Origin: Tetradesmus obliquus
Taxonomy: Eukaryota; Chlorophyta; Chlorophyceae; Sphaeropleales; Scenedesmaceae
Length of the DNA stretch: 64,000 nucleotides
Assembly: GCA_030272155.1 (NCBI GenBank)
Contig: CP126199.1
Coordinates: 1,302,001 to 1,366,000, forward strand
Direction: 5' to 3'
Shown: positions 20,644-32,387 of the stretch, in pieces
Layout: every line of letters begins with the position of its first letter
How positions within the stretch are numbered: position 1 is the stretch's first letter
Position numbers and translations under genes: made by a program
Notes under the pieces: generated by a model
What the model was told of the DNA's origin: nothing
The model's input: the letters and a program-made list of their open reading frames with translations, nothing else
Databases searched by the model: none

Positions 20644-23600
20644 CATTTGTGCTTGGGATGCAGGGCTGCTTGTAACAAGCGGCCCTTGCTGCTGCTGCTG
20701 CGGCGGCAGCGGCGGCGATGAAAGCAGCTGTGGTGATTCTGCTCGGATAGGCGCACTGAGGCCTTCGAGCGTCAAGCTGTCATACAGTTGCGCAGGTCTT
20801 GCTGCTGCTGCTGCTGCTGCTGCAGTGTAAGCAGCAGCCTCCATTGGCTGCTGGCTGCTGCTTCCATAGCCGTCGCTGCCACCAAATGTGACAAAAGCAA
20901 CCTGCCGAGATGGCGGCAAAGGAGCTGCCAGCAGCTGCTGCACATGCAGGGCTGCATTGCCTGCCGCGCCAGCTGCTGCTGCAGGCCCTGCTGTGCTGGT
21001 GGTGCGCCAAAACAACGGAGACAGCGGCGCAGCATCTGCGGCAGCTACCGCTGCAGCACCAGGCCGCTGCAGCTGCGCGGCACTTGGTGTCAGCAATGGA
21101 GCATGCAGCGCTGCATTTGCAGCAGCAGCAGCACCAGCAGGTGCAAAGACGCTCCTGCTGAGGCCTGCTGCTGCTGCAGCTGCTGCTGCTGGCGAGGTTG
21201 GGATGCTGCCAGCGCGCACTGGCCGCACAGGGGGCCGGTTTGCTGCCAGATCCTGAATCAGCTGTGCATGGCTGGCCTCACTGATGTCCAGGATCCTGTT
21301 ACATGTTACATGACAAGCATTCAAAACAACACGACAGCTGTGTTGGTTGAGGAACAAAGGCCTGCGCTATTGTTGCAGGAGGCTTGCCATGTACAAGTAT
21401 GGCTTCTCTCTTCAGGTGGTGATGGCACAACGCCTCAGCAAGCACCGGGTATGACACAGCCGAAGGTGCTGCGCTGGCAGCTGCTGCTGCAAAGACACGC
21501 TGTGCGCAGAGTGTGCAGCAGATGCGCATGACAGCACGTGCCAGGGCATATACATCCGAGGGCAGCGAGTGCCAGCGCATGTATGGTGAACGTATGCAAA
21601 GAGACATGCCAGGCAGACAACCTTTTCATCATACACGATCGTTGCATGTCCTCTGCCTCACCTATCTACCAAATCATCAAGCTGCTTGAAATTATCAATC
21701 AGGATGCTGTCCTTGTTTGGAAACGCCTCGACCTGCAGCAGGCAGCACATTAGCAGCGTGCATGGGCAAGATGTGCTGCATAAGTACGCGCCTCATGTGT
21801 GCATGCTCACCAGTGCATAGTGGCAAGCTTCAATATAAAAATTGACAAAGAGCTGGGAACAATGTCAGCACTGAACCACCACCAGCAGCAGCAGCAGCAG
21901 CAGCAAGGACATGCTGGGCGCATGCCTACGTCAGCGCCCCTCACCAGCACGCCCAGCGCCGCGCTCATGCCCTGGCCCAGCTGCAGCAGCAGGTCACCCA
22001 TGTTGCTGCCGGGAGGCAGCGCAGACAGCACCTCGTCAAAGCCCTGCGGGCCGGCAGCAGCAGCAGCAGCGGCAGCAGCAGCAGCATTTCCTGGAACAGG
22101 GAAGCAGCATTTAGAGACAGCACCTGGTCAAAGCCCTGCGCGGCAGCAGCAGCAGCAGCAGCAGCAGTTCTTTTAACAGGGAAGCAGCACCTGGAGACAG
22201 CACCTTGTCAAAGTTCTGCGGGCCAGCAGCGGCAGCAGCAGCAGCAGCGTTTCACAGAACAGAAATACGGCATTTTGATGCAGCATCTCCTACAAGCCTT
22301 GCGGCATGTAGACACCGCCATGCCGGCAAAGGGGAGGCGATCATCACAGCCATAGACACAGTGTCACAGCGTCACAGCGCATCTCAATGACAATGTGCTA
22401 CATCACCACGGTGAGTGTTGGACACATAGGCTGCCTGCATTCACCACACATACACATACACAAGTACACACCTGCGAGTAGTCCAGGTGCACGGTCCACA
22501 GCAGCCGCGCCATCACACGCACTCGTGGCCATCGCCTTTCACACTCTGCACACAAACACAGCACGAAGCTACACTTCCAGACACTCGCAAGTAGTCAAGG
22601 TGTACTGTCCACAGCAGCCGCACCATCACGCGCACACTGCATGTATGCACATCATTCACACAAACACACACCTGTGAGTAGTCCAGGTGCACGGTCCACA
22701 GCAGCCTTGCCATTACGCGCACACGCGTGGCCACCTCCTGCACGCACACTGCACACAATCCCAGAACGACGTTACACTTTCACACACCTGCGAGTAGTCA
22801 AGGTGTACTGTCCACAGCAGCCGCGCCATCACTCGCACACTCGTGGCTAGCTCCTCAAGCAGCGCAGTGGGCAGCCGCCAGCGCCGCGGCAGCAGCCAGT
22901 TGATAACTGCTCTGTTGAAGAATAAAGGTATGAACACGTAGTGGCCCCAGGCGTGGTGCAGGTACACCTCACTGTCTGCGAGCGCAATGTGTTCCTTCAC
23001 CTGCAGCAGCACCAGCAGCAGCAGCAGCAGCAGCGGCAGCAGCAGCAGCAGCAGCAGCGGCGGCGGCAGCGAGGCAGTCAGGCACTTTAAGGTGGCGCTT
23101 TCAAATGGATGGCGCAACGAGCTATCCTCTCTGTGAACTACATGAGTTGTAGTTTACAACACCAGGTGTTGATGCAGCAGCCTTGTCAATCCTAAGCTGT
23201 GCAACGCATTATGTTGGAACTATCCCTTGATCAGATACAGATCAGCTTGCGCTCGCCCACCTTGAACATGGACTGGTAGACTGACGTCAGCACAGCCTCA
23301 CACTTGACTTCATACTGCTCCATAATCTTCTCATATGCAGAGCCGCCAGCAGCAGCAGCAGCAGCAGCTCCTCCTCCACTGGCTGCTATTGCACCCACTC
23401 CTGACGCTGCAAACGGCGACCCAGCAACTTGGCCCTGCTGCTGCTGCTGCTGCTGCTGCTGTGGTGCGGCAGACTTTGGGAGGTTCAGGCCAGACAGCAG
23501 GAGCTCAGAATGCTCAATAGGTATAGGACTTGGGGCATTGGAAAAAGCCCCTGCTGCGCTGCTGGCCGTGCTGTGCTGCAGCGCTTGTGTCAGCTGTGAC

Positions 23601-26340
23601 ACCCGGCCATTGCTAGACTTACAGACAGGCTTGTGGCCGTCACCAACTGCTGCTGCTGCTGCTGCTGCTGCTGTTTGCATGGCTTCTCCAGCAGCTGCTG
23701 GCTGGGCTGACCCTGCCTGCGGCGCTGCTGTTGCTGCTGCCATTGGTAGCATCCCTGCCTCTGGATCGCTGTCTGGAAGAGCGACATATCCATTTTTATC
23801 GCCGCTGCTGCTGCGCCATAAGCTCCATGTCCCCAACATGCCACTGAACCAGCCTTTGCGTGTTGACCTGAGCTGGCTGGACCCTGCTGCTGCAGTGCCA
23901 GGTGGGAGCACTTCCCAGCCATCAGCAGCTGCATCTGCAGCAGTGCTGGGAGCTGCCGCAGCTGCAGCAGCAGCGGCGGCTGCCTCCTCTGCGCGTGCTT
24001 TCGCTGCTGCCTGCTTTAGCTGTTCTGCCGCCTCCAGTTTGCTGGTCCATACCTACAGGTGGGCATGGCAGACGGTAGATAGATATTATTCCAACAAAAC
24101 TTATTGACAAGCTGTGCTGCAAATCACCAATGCTTGTGGTCGAACGCAAACAGAGCTGACCGCACACGCTAAGCCAGTGTCTTGCGCAGCATCAGACACT
24201 GACATGGTGCAAACATGCGGTGGTTTCAGTGCACTAGGCTGTGGCCCTCTCACCAAGGTGTTCAGCTCTGTCAGCAGCTTCAGGCCATTCTTCAGCTCCC
24301 TGCACACACACAGCACACGACGGTGTGTTTTGCTTACTCAGTTGCACCCAGGGTGACAAGCTGTGACACCAAAGGCATATTCATTACAGCAGAGCAGCAG
24401 CGAGATCACACATCAGAATAGCCATCGCCAGACAGCGTGCAGCACATTGAGCACAGGACAAAACGACACATCCAAAATGCAGCAGGTTACCACACAGCAG
24501 AATGAAGCCTGCATGCCACAGCAAACCAAGGCTTTGGCGACTAGGGCCGCATCTGGGGCGTCTGCTGCCGGCACTGGCGCACTGCAGCTAGCAGCTCTGT
24601 GGCTGTGATAGTCCGATTTAATCGACTGCGCTGCACCCGGAGCACAGCGCATCGTAGTGACTCGATGGTGGCGCTCTTGGGCAGCACGATAAACATAAGA
24701 TTCATGAACAGCAGCACGCCGCACACAATGCCGCCGCTGACTATGCTGACTCACTAATGTCATGCCCATCGCAGCGCACCGCAGTGACTCGATGGTTGCG
24801 CTCTTGGGCAGCACGATGATGGTGAGCCCCATGAACAGCAGCACGCCGCACACAATGCCGCCGGTGCGCAGCAGCGCCACGCCCAGCGCGCTCTTGCTGT
24901 CCTTGCTGTGCGCGCCAAACGTGACCTGTGATTGGGTGAGCAAGGCATCAGTGAAAAAGCAGCATTAGTGCGCTGCCAAGGCTCCTGTGACGCCTAGCGC
25001 GCTCTTGCTGTCCTTGCTGTCCTTGCTGTGCGCGCCAAACGTGACCTGTGTGAATAGCCAGCCGAGGCATCAGTAGGAACCAGCAATAGTTTTCCTTTTG
25101 TCCACTGCCAAGGATCCTGTGATGCTGCAGGGGCACTGCCATCTTCGGTGTGCTTATTTGTAATAGCATAAAAGCAAATGCAATAGACAGAGCGCCCGCC
25201 AATTTAAAGCAACAGGCTGCAGCAAAAGTGGCAGTCGTCAAGTAAAATATACTTGCATTACTTGCTGCATGGGCCGCACTCACGATGAGGAAGGTGATGA
25301 CGAACAGCCGCATGGATGCGTCCAGCTTGTAGCGGTTGGACAGCCAGCAGCTCACAAAGCCCACCAGGGCAGCGCAGGCCACCATGAACACCTGGTCCCA
25401 GCCGTCAGGCAGCAGCATGATGCCGTAGTCGTACACCTGGCAGCAGCAGCAGCAGCAGCAGTGAAGGGAAGGGACGGGGGTGCACAGAGCAGGTACTTCT
25501 GATTGCGCTTTCTAACTGGCAGCCACCACTGTGGCACCCACAATTGAACACTTCTGCTTAACTTCTGCCAAGCATATTCACAACATGGCCGGTAGCACTC
25601 GTCAGCTATAACAGGGTGCAATAGGTCGGCTGGCTGGTGTCTGCTATGTGCTTCCTGCCGCCGATGCTGCTGCTGCTGCTGCGCTCACCAGGAACCCCAG
25701 CATCCCGCCCGTGAGTGTGCCCAGTGTGCGCTCATACGACAGCTGTGCCACCTTGCCTATCAGCGGCGATGCAGCGACCACTGCACACGTGGCACCAGCC
25801 CAGTTGCAGCTCTGCACCACCTCATCGCCCCACTCCTCCCTGTACTGCTCTGCCGGCAGTGACAGTGGCAGAAGCACCAAAAGTGACAGCGGCACCAGTG
25901 CCACCGTGCTGTGTTATGATGAAGCATGCTCCACTGCCAGCAGCTGCACATGCGCATACACAGACACTGCGTCCGTGCTACCACGCTGCACATGCCATGA
26001 TCTGCAGGGCTCGTTCCCAAGGGCTTTTCTGCGCAAATAGCAACAGCTGCGCTCGAGGTGCAACCTGCAGTCTGGATCATTGCCTGCTGTGGTGTGTACG
26101 TCACATGCCACCCCAACAGATGTCGTCATGTGGTGGTACCCCAACAGCATGCCCTGCGTGCCGCTCGAGCTGTTGCCACTGCTGCCACTGCTGCTGCTGC
26201 TGCTGCTCACCTGGCACTGCCCACAGTGTGAGGCCCAGCGTGGTGAAGAACACCAGGCCTAGTGACAGCCGAATGGCGCGCCGCTCCCAGTCAGGCACCT
26301 GGCTGACCTTCAGCAGCACCCTGCTGCTGCTGAATGTCAT
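19476..26340 (-). CDS. FUSC/ALMT-like multi-pass membrane transporter
   Basis: N-terminal exons join in phase: 26211-26340 (MTFSSSRVLLKVSQ...), 25689-25849, 25284-25436 and 24755-24925. They code for membrane segments: LGLVFFTTLGLTLWAV; GATCAVVAASPLIG with RTLGTLTGGMLGFL; FMVACAALVGFVSCWL; then RTGGIVCGVLLFMGLTIIVL. The Y-E-R-T-L-G-T-x-x-G pattern and the YDYG motif resemble FUSC aromatic-acid exporters and aluminium-activated malate transporters. The cytoplasmic part has helical blocks near 24240-24300 (ELKNGLKLLTELNTL), 24030, 23240-23340 (EQYEVKCEAVLTSVYQSMF), 22785-22998, 21890-22050 and 21663-21731, then a large poly-Ala exon about 19950-21296. The last exon, 19476-19583, ends VLSSLPHGL. 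The substrate is unknown. Exons between 24750 and 21300 are approximate and complicated by junction repeats. Confidence 0.72.
21990..22265 (-). repeat. Three copies of a FUSC-like exon start and acceptor region
   Basis: The segment cagacagcacctcgtcaaag with its CAG run and aacagggaagcag-type sequence occurs at about 22020-22110, 22112-22185 and 22192-22262. The first belongs to the exon coding FDEVLSALPPGSNMG. Confidence 0.75.
22460..22860 (-). repeat. Four copies of the RLLWTVHLDYSQ exon end
   Basis: The exon end at about 22787-22860, coding RVMARLLWTVHLDYSQ, recurs at about 22680-22740, 22585-22640 and 22468-22535. Copies 1, 3 and 4 keep a GT donor; copy 2 has lost it. Spacing is about 105-115 bp. 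Confidence 0.88.
23000..23065 (-). repeat. CTG-type tract before a 3' splice site
   Basis: On the minus strand a (CTG)n/(CCG) run ends in ctgcag and is followed directly by the exon coding VKEHIALADSEVY. It takes the place of a polypyrimidine tract. Confidence 0.6.
24640..25047 (-). repeat. Copies flanking the fourth membrane exon on both sides
   Basis: The exon at 24755-24925 has its 3' part (about 24763-24865) repeated at about 24645-24747, and its 5' part with acceptor (about 24878-24930) repeated at about 24998-25046. The left copy codes a variant, LLFMNLMFIVLPKSATIESL, of the exon's LLFMGLTIIVLPKSATIESL, so it could act as an alternative exon. Confidence 0.88.
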
Positions 26341-27161
26341 GCTGCAGCAGGGCCCAGCTGTAGCAGCGGGTGTTCAGGTTTGCTCAGGTCTGCATGCAGC
26401 TGGCACTGTGCCTGCTAGCAGCGCTGGGCTGGTAGATGCTCTGCAGGGCCAGCGCTGGAGATGCTTGGTCTGCTGGAAATGAGTTGTTGAAGTTGAGGCA
26501 GGAGCTGTTGTATATGGTTGCAGTTGCAAACAAGGCAGGCAGTTGGGACAGTGAGTGGCCGCTATGCCACGTGGTGGCCATGTGTCTACAGATGCTTGCG
26601 AAGCCCTGCAAGTCCAGTGACCCAGTTTGGGAGCAAGCCAGACCATGATCGTGTGGAGGCAATGATACAACCAAAGCAAACAAAAATGAAAGCCCAAGCT
26701 CACATCAATAAAGGCCCAGCGCCTGGTGTTTGTGCTCTCTTCCTCAGGTCTGGGACTACTGGTACACCCCAGGGCACAACTTCCAGCGTCGTGCCTTGGG
26801 CAACTGCTGGTGCAACCAAAGGCATTCGGTACTTCAGAGAGGTCTGCTGTCCGCTAACAGGATCAGGCAGCTTTCAGCCTGACCCTAAGCCCGAGCAGTG
26901 AGTCAGTGACAAAGTCGTGGGCGTTGAACTGTCGATCAGGGCACCAGGACCACGCTATCAGGGACTGGCTGGCTTGAATAGTAGTGACGTGCACGTTAGC
27001 TGCATTGCGCATGCCTGCAGCATCTGCCTGCTTTACTGGTGCAGAAACAGGTCACCAAGGTCGCTAGTGGGGCAGGCGGCACTCTTTTAGGCTGTCTTTA
27101 TTGAAATTTTGTGTGCTACCGACACTGATTTGACTGCATCGGGGCAACAGCAAGCTGAGAT
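26341..27161. promoter_or_regulatory. Divergent upstream region of FUSC-like and NLP-like genes
   Basis: About 820 bases between two start codons pointing away from each other. It presumably holds both promoters and 5' UTRs. No TATA box or known operator is recognised. Confidence 0.4.
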
Positions 27162-29136
27162 ATGGCACAGGTGCAGGCTCTTCTTCAGCGCCTTCCGGTT
27201 GCGATGGAGCAGGTTCCGGGCCAGGTGATGCAGGCACAAATGCAGGCCCAAGTTTTGGAGTTTCGTGCCCAGCAGTTGCTCCGCGTAAAGCTGCAGCAGG
27301 CGCTGGTGGCACTTGCGAGCAAACTGGAGCCCAGCCAGAACATGGGAGTGCTGCAGGTGAGCATAACATGTACATCATAGCCATATCTACAAGAGTACAA
27401 GCTGGGATGTACAGGTTGCGCCGAGGCTTGAGATACAGTCCTCCCCTGGATCTTTTGCCAATGGTCCAGAAACGTGTGCAGTGGCTTGATTGATTATGTT
27501 TATCATAGAATTCATGCCACTCAATGTTTATGTCCATTGGATGCGGTCCGGCGCTGTTGCTGTGACTCTTGCAGGTCTGGCGCCCCAAAACAGCCCCGCA
27601 GCCCGTCAGCTGGCAAGAACAGCAGCTTTACGTCGACCCGGAGCTATATCTGATGGGCGATGCCTGCTTTGCGCCGTTCAGGCTGCTCAGGTGCGCCGAC
27701 GGGTGCTCAACGGTTGCCATGACCTGGCTTGGAAGTTGCACTAGCTTCCTAGCTTTTGCAACATTCTTAGGCACTGCCAGATTGCTGTAGCCAGCTCATC
27801 TAGCTGTCAGCCACACCCGTAAGCCACTGTTCCCAACTTGTGGCGTCTTGCTGACTCCATGGCCTTGCTGTTCCTGCATGCAGCTGCCAGAGTTGGCAGC
27901 TTGGCCATCAGGGCATGCCAGGGCGTGTCCTGCGCAGCGGCTGTGTGCAAGTGGTGCAGAACCTGCGCATCATCCCAGATGTGCTGCACCCGCGCAGCAA
28001 GCTGTCAGAAGCAGTTGCTGACGAGGTTGGCGAGGTGGTGTACGTGCCGGTGTTTGACACCACACGGCCACACCTTGGACCTGTAGCAGTGCTGGAGGCG
28101 CTGCTGCTGGCGCGCGCAACAGACTCGATGCTGGTAGCCAACTTCATCAGCGTTGCAGGCAGTGCGCTGGCGGCGCTGCAGGTGCGGGGCGAGGCTGCGG
28201 TTGCCGTGCGAGTTTATAGTGAGCACGTTGCTGTTGTTGCTGCCTTGTGCTTGGAGCCTCAGGTGCTATGATTGCACATTGCAGCAGCGTCATCAAGCAG
28301 CACTTTCTGGTATGATGTGTACTGTATTTATGCTTGCAGGAACTGTATTTATGCTTGCAGGAATGCAGAGTTTGCAAGATGGTTGTACTCAGTCGTGCTG
28401 TTCTGTATTCTGTGCTCTGTGTGTGTTGCTGCAGCTGTCCCTCTCCAACCCGCTGCCGCAGCCAGTGCGCCGCAGCAGGCTGGAGGGGCGCAAGCCTCGC
28501 CCCGTGCACCCTGACAGCTCGCCAGACTTGCAGGAAACTGCAGCAGCAGGCACTGCAACCCCAGCAGCAGCAGAACAGCAGCAAGCAGCAGCAGCAGGAG
28601 GAGCCTCCAGCTCTGGCACAGCAGCGGCAGCAGAGCAGCAGCAGCAGTACTGCTGCAGCCCTGCGCCAGGCTCTCCAACCGCAGCATGCGGCCTTGGTGT
28701 TGAGAGGCAGCCGTCCAATGTGAGCAGCAGCAGCAGTGCAGCAACTACCACGTTTGCCCTCATGGCTGCTGGCAGCAGCTGCGGCGGCAGCGGTGAGGCC
28801 TCTGGTGCTGCTGCTGTGGCATGTGCTGACTGTGCACTCGACAGCACTCTGAGCAGCAGGCCGCACTTGGGCGCAGCATTGCTGCCGCCGTGCCTGCGTG
28901 GTGTGCAGCAGCAGCAGCAAGCGGGCAGTGCTTGCAGGAAGCAGCAGCGCTGGCAGCTGGAGCAGTCCGAGGATGAGCACGAGGACGCAGATGTGGCTGC
29001 TGACTGCCGCCCTGGCAAACTGCAGCGCACGCTGTCTATCTGCAGGACCAAGTCAGTATCAGCTGGGCTGGACCAGGTGCTGCTTGATGCAGCAGGTGCT
29101 GCTGTGGGTGTCCTGCAAACTGCCAACAGCTGCTGA
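27162..29136 (+). CDS. NIN-like protein N-terminal (GAF-like) domain, no RWP-RK
   Basis: Four exons, 27162-27356, 27575-27690, 27884-28181 and 28435-29136, join in phase to about 436 residues. Residues about 10-200 follow the conserved N-terminal region of NIN-like proteins: LRVKLQQALVALAS, then VWRPKTAPQPVSWQEQQLY (like the family's 'QVWVPV...' start), GMPGRVLRSG, VVQNLRIIPDVLHPRSKL and VVYVPVFDTTRPHLGPVAVLE. In land plants this region senses nitrate and controls an RWP-RK DNA-binding domain. Here the protein instead continues into a Ser/Ala/Gln-rich tail and stops at 29136 with no RWP-RK or PB1. It could be a cofactor or competitor of full NLPs, or an isoform whose DNA-binding exon I cannot see. 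The family call is from memory of the motif order. Confidence 0.62.
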
Positions 29137-32100
29137 GGGTCGCAGTAGATGGGTAAGCTAGGCTGGCCGCTGTCTCGTGTTGGCGGCTGTGCAAGCTTTG
29201 TCAGTCCTGTCTTGTGCAATGGCAGCAGGTGTGTGCTGTCTTATGGGGAACGGTGTCATGGCTTACACACACCCGGCTAGAATAAGGTAGTGTGTTGAGA
29301 CGTGTCTCGCACCTCCATGCAGGTTGTGTTGCATGTGTTGCTGGTAACACTGCATGGAGACGATGAACTTCTTGTGCTGAACACACAGGCTTGTTGGTTG
29401 GGAACGTGCGTGTGCAATGTATCTTTGCTATGCGTGCCGCGTGGTGCACCTCTTGTTTCGCCCTGTTGCTGTTCGTGTGCAGCAACACAGTACTCTGCTG
29501 ATGGCCTCAGAAGGCCCTGTCAGCCCCTTTTTTAGCCCATGCGCCTGGTCGAACACCCTGCACTGAGCACCGTCACTGTGATATTTCGTCCTAGCAAAGC
29601 TTGTCGCCCCTGATGTTGTAGTTTAGTTGCGGTCGGGTGGCAGGAACAACATATGTGTATGCATGCATGTGTGGCATCTGCACGTGTGTATGGTGGTGTT
29701 TGTTCGTTGTGTGTGCATGCCTGTCGGTGCAACCTCATCCAGGTGACACACATGGCACAGGGTGAGTTGTGTTTGCTGCTGCATCGCCTGTTCGACAGGC
29801 TTACTCAGGCATCCACAGGGACGTGGAGCACCTGGAGTACTGTAACAGGTCAACCCGCAGCATCGCAATTGACTGTGTGATGAACGCTGTGTTGTGTTTC
29901 ATCTTTCGTGCCTTTATTTCCTCAGCTGCGCGCCTTGTGAGCAGTGGCGCTAGCCTGCGTCCAGTGAGGCGCTTTTGTTGGCCGGCTGAAGTAGCTGCAG
30001 GCTAGGCACGCCAATTTTGGTCGGATGTGGCTAGGGGCATCCTGGTGACGGAAAGAGGCGGTGTGAATGCCCCTTAGCTGACCTTTTTGCAGATGCTTAG
30101 CTTTTGTTTGGCCTTTGGTGGTGCGTCGAGTTGCAGATGGTGACCAGGCTTGTCGATGCAAGGTGTTCAGGCAGCTTAAACTGCAGTCCACATCTTGTTT
30201 GGCCAGCCAGATACGCAGCAGTGGCTGCGTTAGCTGCACCTGTTGGTGCGTTGCCTGTTTTGTGGCCTGGTGCAGCAGGTGTCAACTGTACAGGGAGGTT
30301 TTCACAGGGCACCATGATGTGCTCTTGTGTACAGGAATTGCTCTTACTCGGCAGCTGGTGTGCAGCTGCTGCACCAGTGCAGTGGCTGAACACCACAGCA
30401 GGTTGTCCAGGCTCTTGGGCTTGTCCGGAGTGACAGCTTGAGGACCGCTGTTGTCTGTTCCTGCAGGCTAGATGTATGTAGCTGACGAGCTACCCATTAG
30501 TAACGCTGTATCTTATGCGGCCATGTGAGCATCTGCTGTGTGGTGCTCAGAGCCATCCATTTGGTGCTCAGTGTGTTTCATGTGTTGTTGGTGTTTGGTG
30601 CGTGTCCGCACATGTTGGTGTTTGTGGCTGACTCTTGTCATGGTGCCAGCAGACATTGGCGCCTGACTTCCCTTTGCCTGCGTGGCTAGCAGGCTTGCTT
30701 AGCTACCTGGCCAACTTGCGTGTGTCGTGCACTCGTGTTGTTGTACATAGCGCCTCGGAGAACGTAGGGAATCAGCATTGTTGTACAGGTATCTTTACGC
30801 TCTATTTTCGTGACGGCCACTGCACATGCAACACATGCAGTGCAGGGTGCTGGTGCTGGTGGCAAAGAGTGGGAATGGTGTGCAGCAACAACGGGCTCGG
30901 CGGCAGTCGCGGCGTGTGGTTTGGCCGCGTGCTGCTTACCCGCCTTTGCTTACCCGTTGCCTGCAGTTTCATAACATGGTGGTCGGCTGCAGCTGGTATC
31001 ACAACCACACCAGCGCGGCAGGTGGGGACGGACCGACAGCCTTGTTTTGTCAATGTCAATGCGGGACGCAGAAGGGTCCGTGCTGTGTTGAAAGCCCCAG
31101 TCATGGTTCCTTGATTGATAGTAGCACCTGTCCCAGCAGTTGCATCTGTGCCATCAGCAAGGTATGCATGTCCACCTGGTTGTGTGACGGCAGCGCCACC
31201 CATCATCCTCGGGTACCGACGTGATTTAACATGGCGACAGACGCTCGCTGTTGTTCCTGGATGTTGTCCGTTGCGCCTGTGCGTGCAGGCTCACAGCTGT
31301 ATGCCTGTGCTGCTGGCCCTCTTTGTATGCGCCGAGGTGGCATGTGTTTTAGGCTTTGTCCCCATACTTTGAAGCGTGACCTGAGGTTGACACCGGACAG
31401 CCTCCATGGTTGAGGGATTGAAACATGGTCTGTCGGCACATCATTGCATCCCGTCGTTGCTAGCTCAACCCTTTTTGGGAATCAGCGCGGTGTGATGGGT
31501 ACGGCCTGCGCTTGGTTAGTTGTGCACCAGCAACAAATAACCGTGGTAACGTGATGCTGCATATTGGCGACACTCTGCAGCATGAGGTGGTTTTCAGACG
31601 TGACATGCGTCTCAAGGTGAACCACACCTTGTGCTGCTGCTTGCACCGTCTGTATGCATCACTAGCGTAGAACATACATTTGGGCCTGCAACTGCTGGCA
31701 CCTGCCAAGCTGGGCGTCGCTTTGTGTCATGCCTGCAGCTTGGGCTCAATTTTCTCGTGCAGGCTTGGCTTTCATTTGTTTGTGGTCCTGCTGGTGTGAC
31801 CTTGCGCCAGAGTGCAGGTGATCGGCATGATGCAGCTAGGTTTGCTACTTTTGCTGGGGCACCTGCGGCATGGTGGTATTCTTGTGGGCATTTGATCAAT
31901 ACACATGCAAAGTGTGTTTCAGGCTGTGCCTGTTCTTGCGCACCAGATGGACGATAGTAAACCACTGCACAAGAGTATACTACACTCAATTTGACGTCAG
32001 CTGAGAGGATAATGGCAAACGTAGCAGCGCCTGCTGACTGGGTGCTCTCTTCTGCTCTGCTACCTGCGGCAGGTGTGTTGCTGGTGCCAAGCAGCTTGCC

Positions 32101-32387
32101 AGGTTGCAGCCGTAATGACAAAGAGGAACTAAGTCGAATCGTATATTGCTACAATGTGTCATATTCCGAGCATTGTGGCTATAAACCGCACTCCCCATGT
32201 CACCTGTGTCAGGCTGAGACCTAACCTGGCTGACTGTCCACTGGGGCGTTCACGTGTGTCGTGTACTACGCCTAAGGCGGGTGACGTGCAAGCGTGTGTT
32301 GGAAACATTCAATGGCATTTATGTATGTCACCCAGAATCTACTTTTGCTGCGGGGCTTTATCTGCATGAGGCGCGGGAGCAGCAGAG
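29137..32387. other. 3.25-kb gap without a supported gene
   Basis: The + strand is T/G-rich (many tgtgt and gttg words), as in introns of plus-strand genes here. It probably includes the NLP-like 3' UTR (TGTAA near 29840) and the IFT144 promoter. Possible open frames show no family resemblance and I do not call them genes. Confidence 0.5.

Noticed and set aside
20375..21256. Plus-strand Ala/Cys-rich frames over the FUSC-like poly-Ala exon
   Set aside because: The minus frame joins in phase to recognisable exons on both sides; the plus frames have no splice support.
30635..31206. Overlapping open frames of about 130-160 codons on both strands in the 29-32 kb gap
   Set aside because: No recognisable motif, no consistent splice sites and a composition like local introns; kept as a gap.
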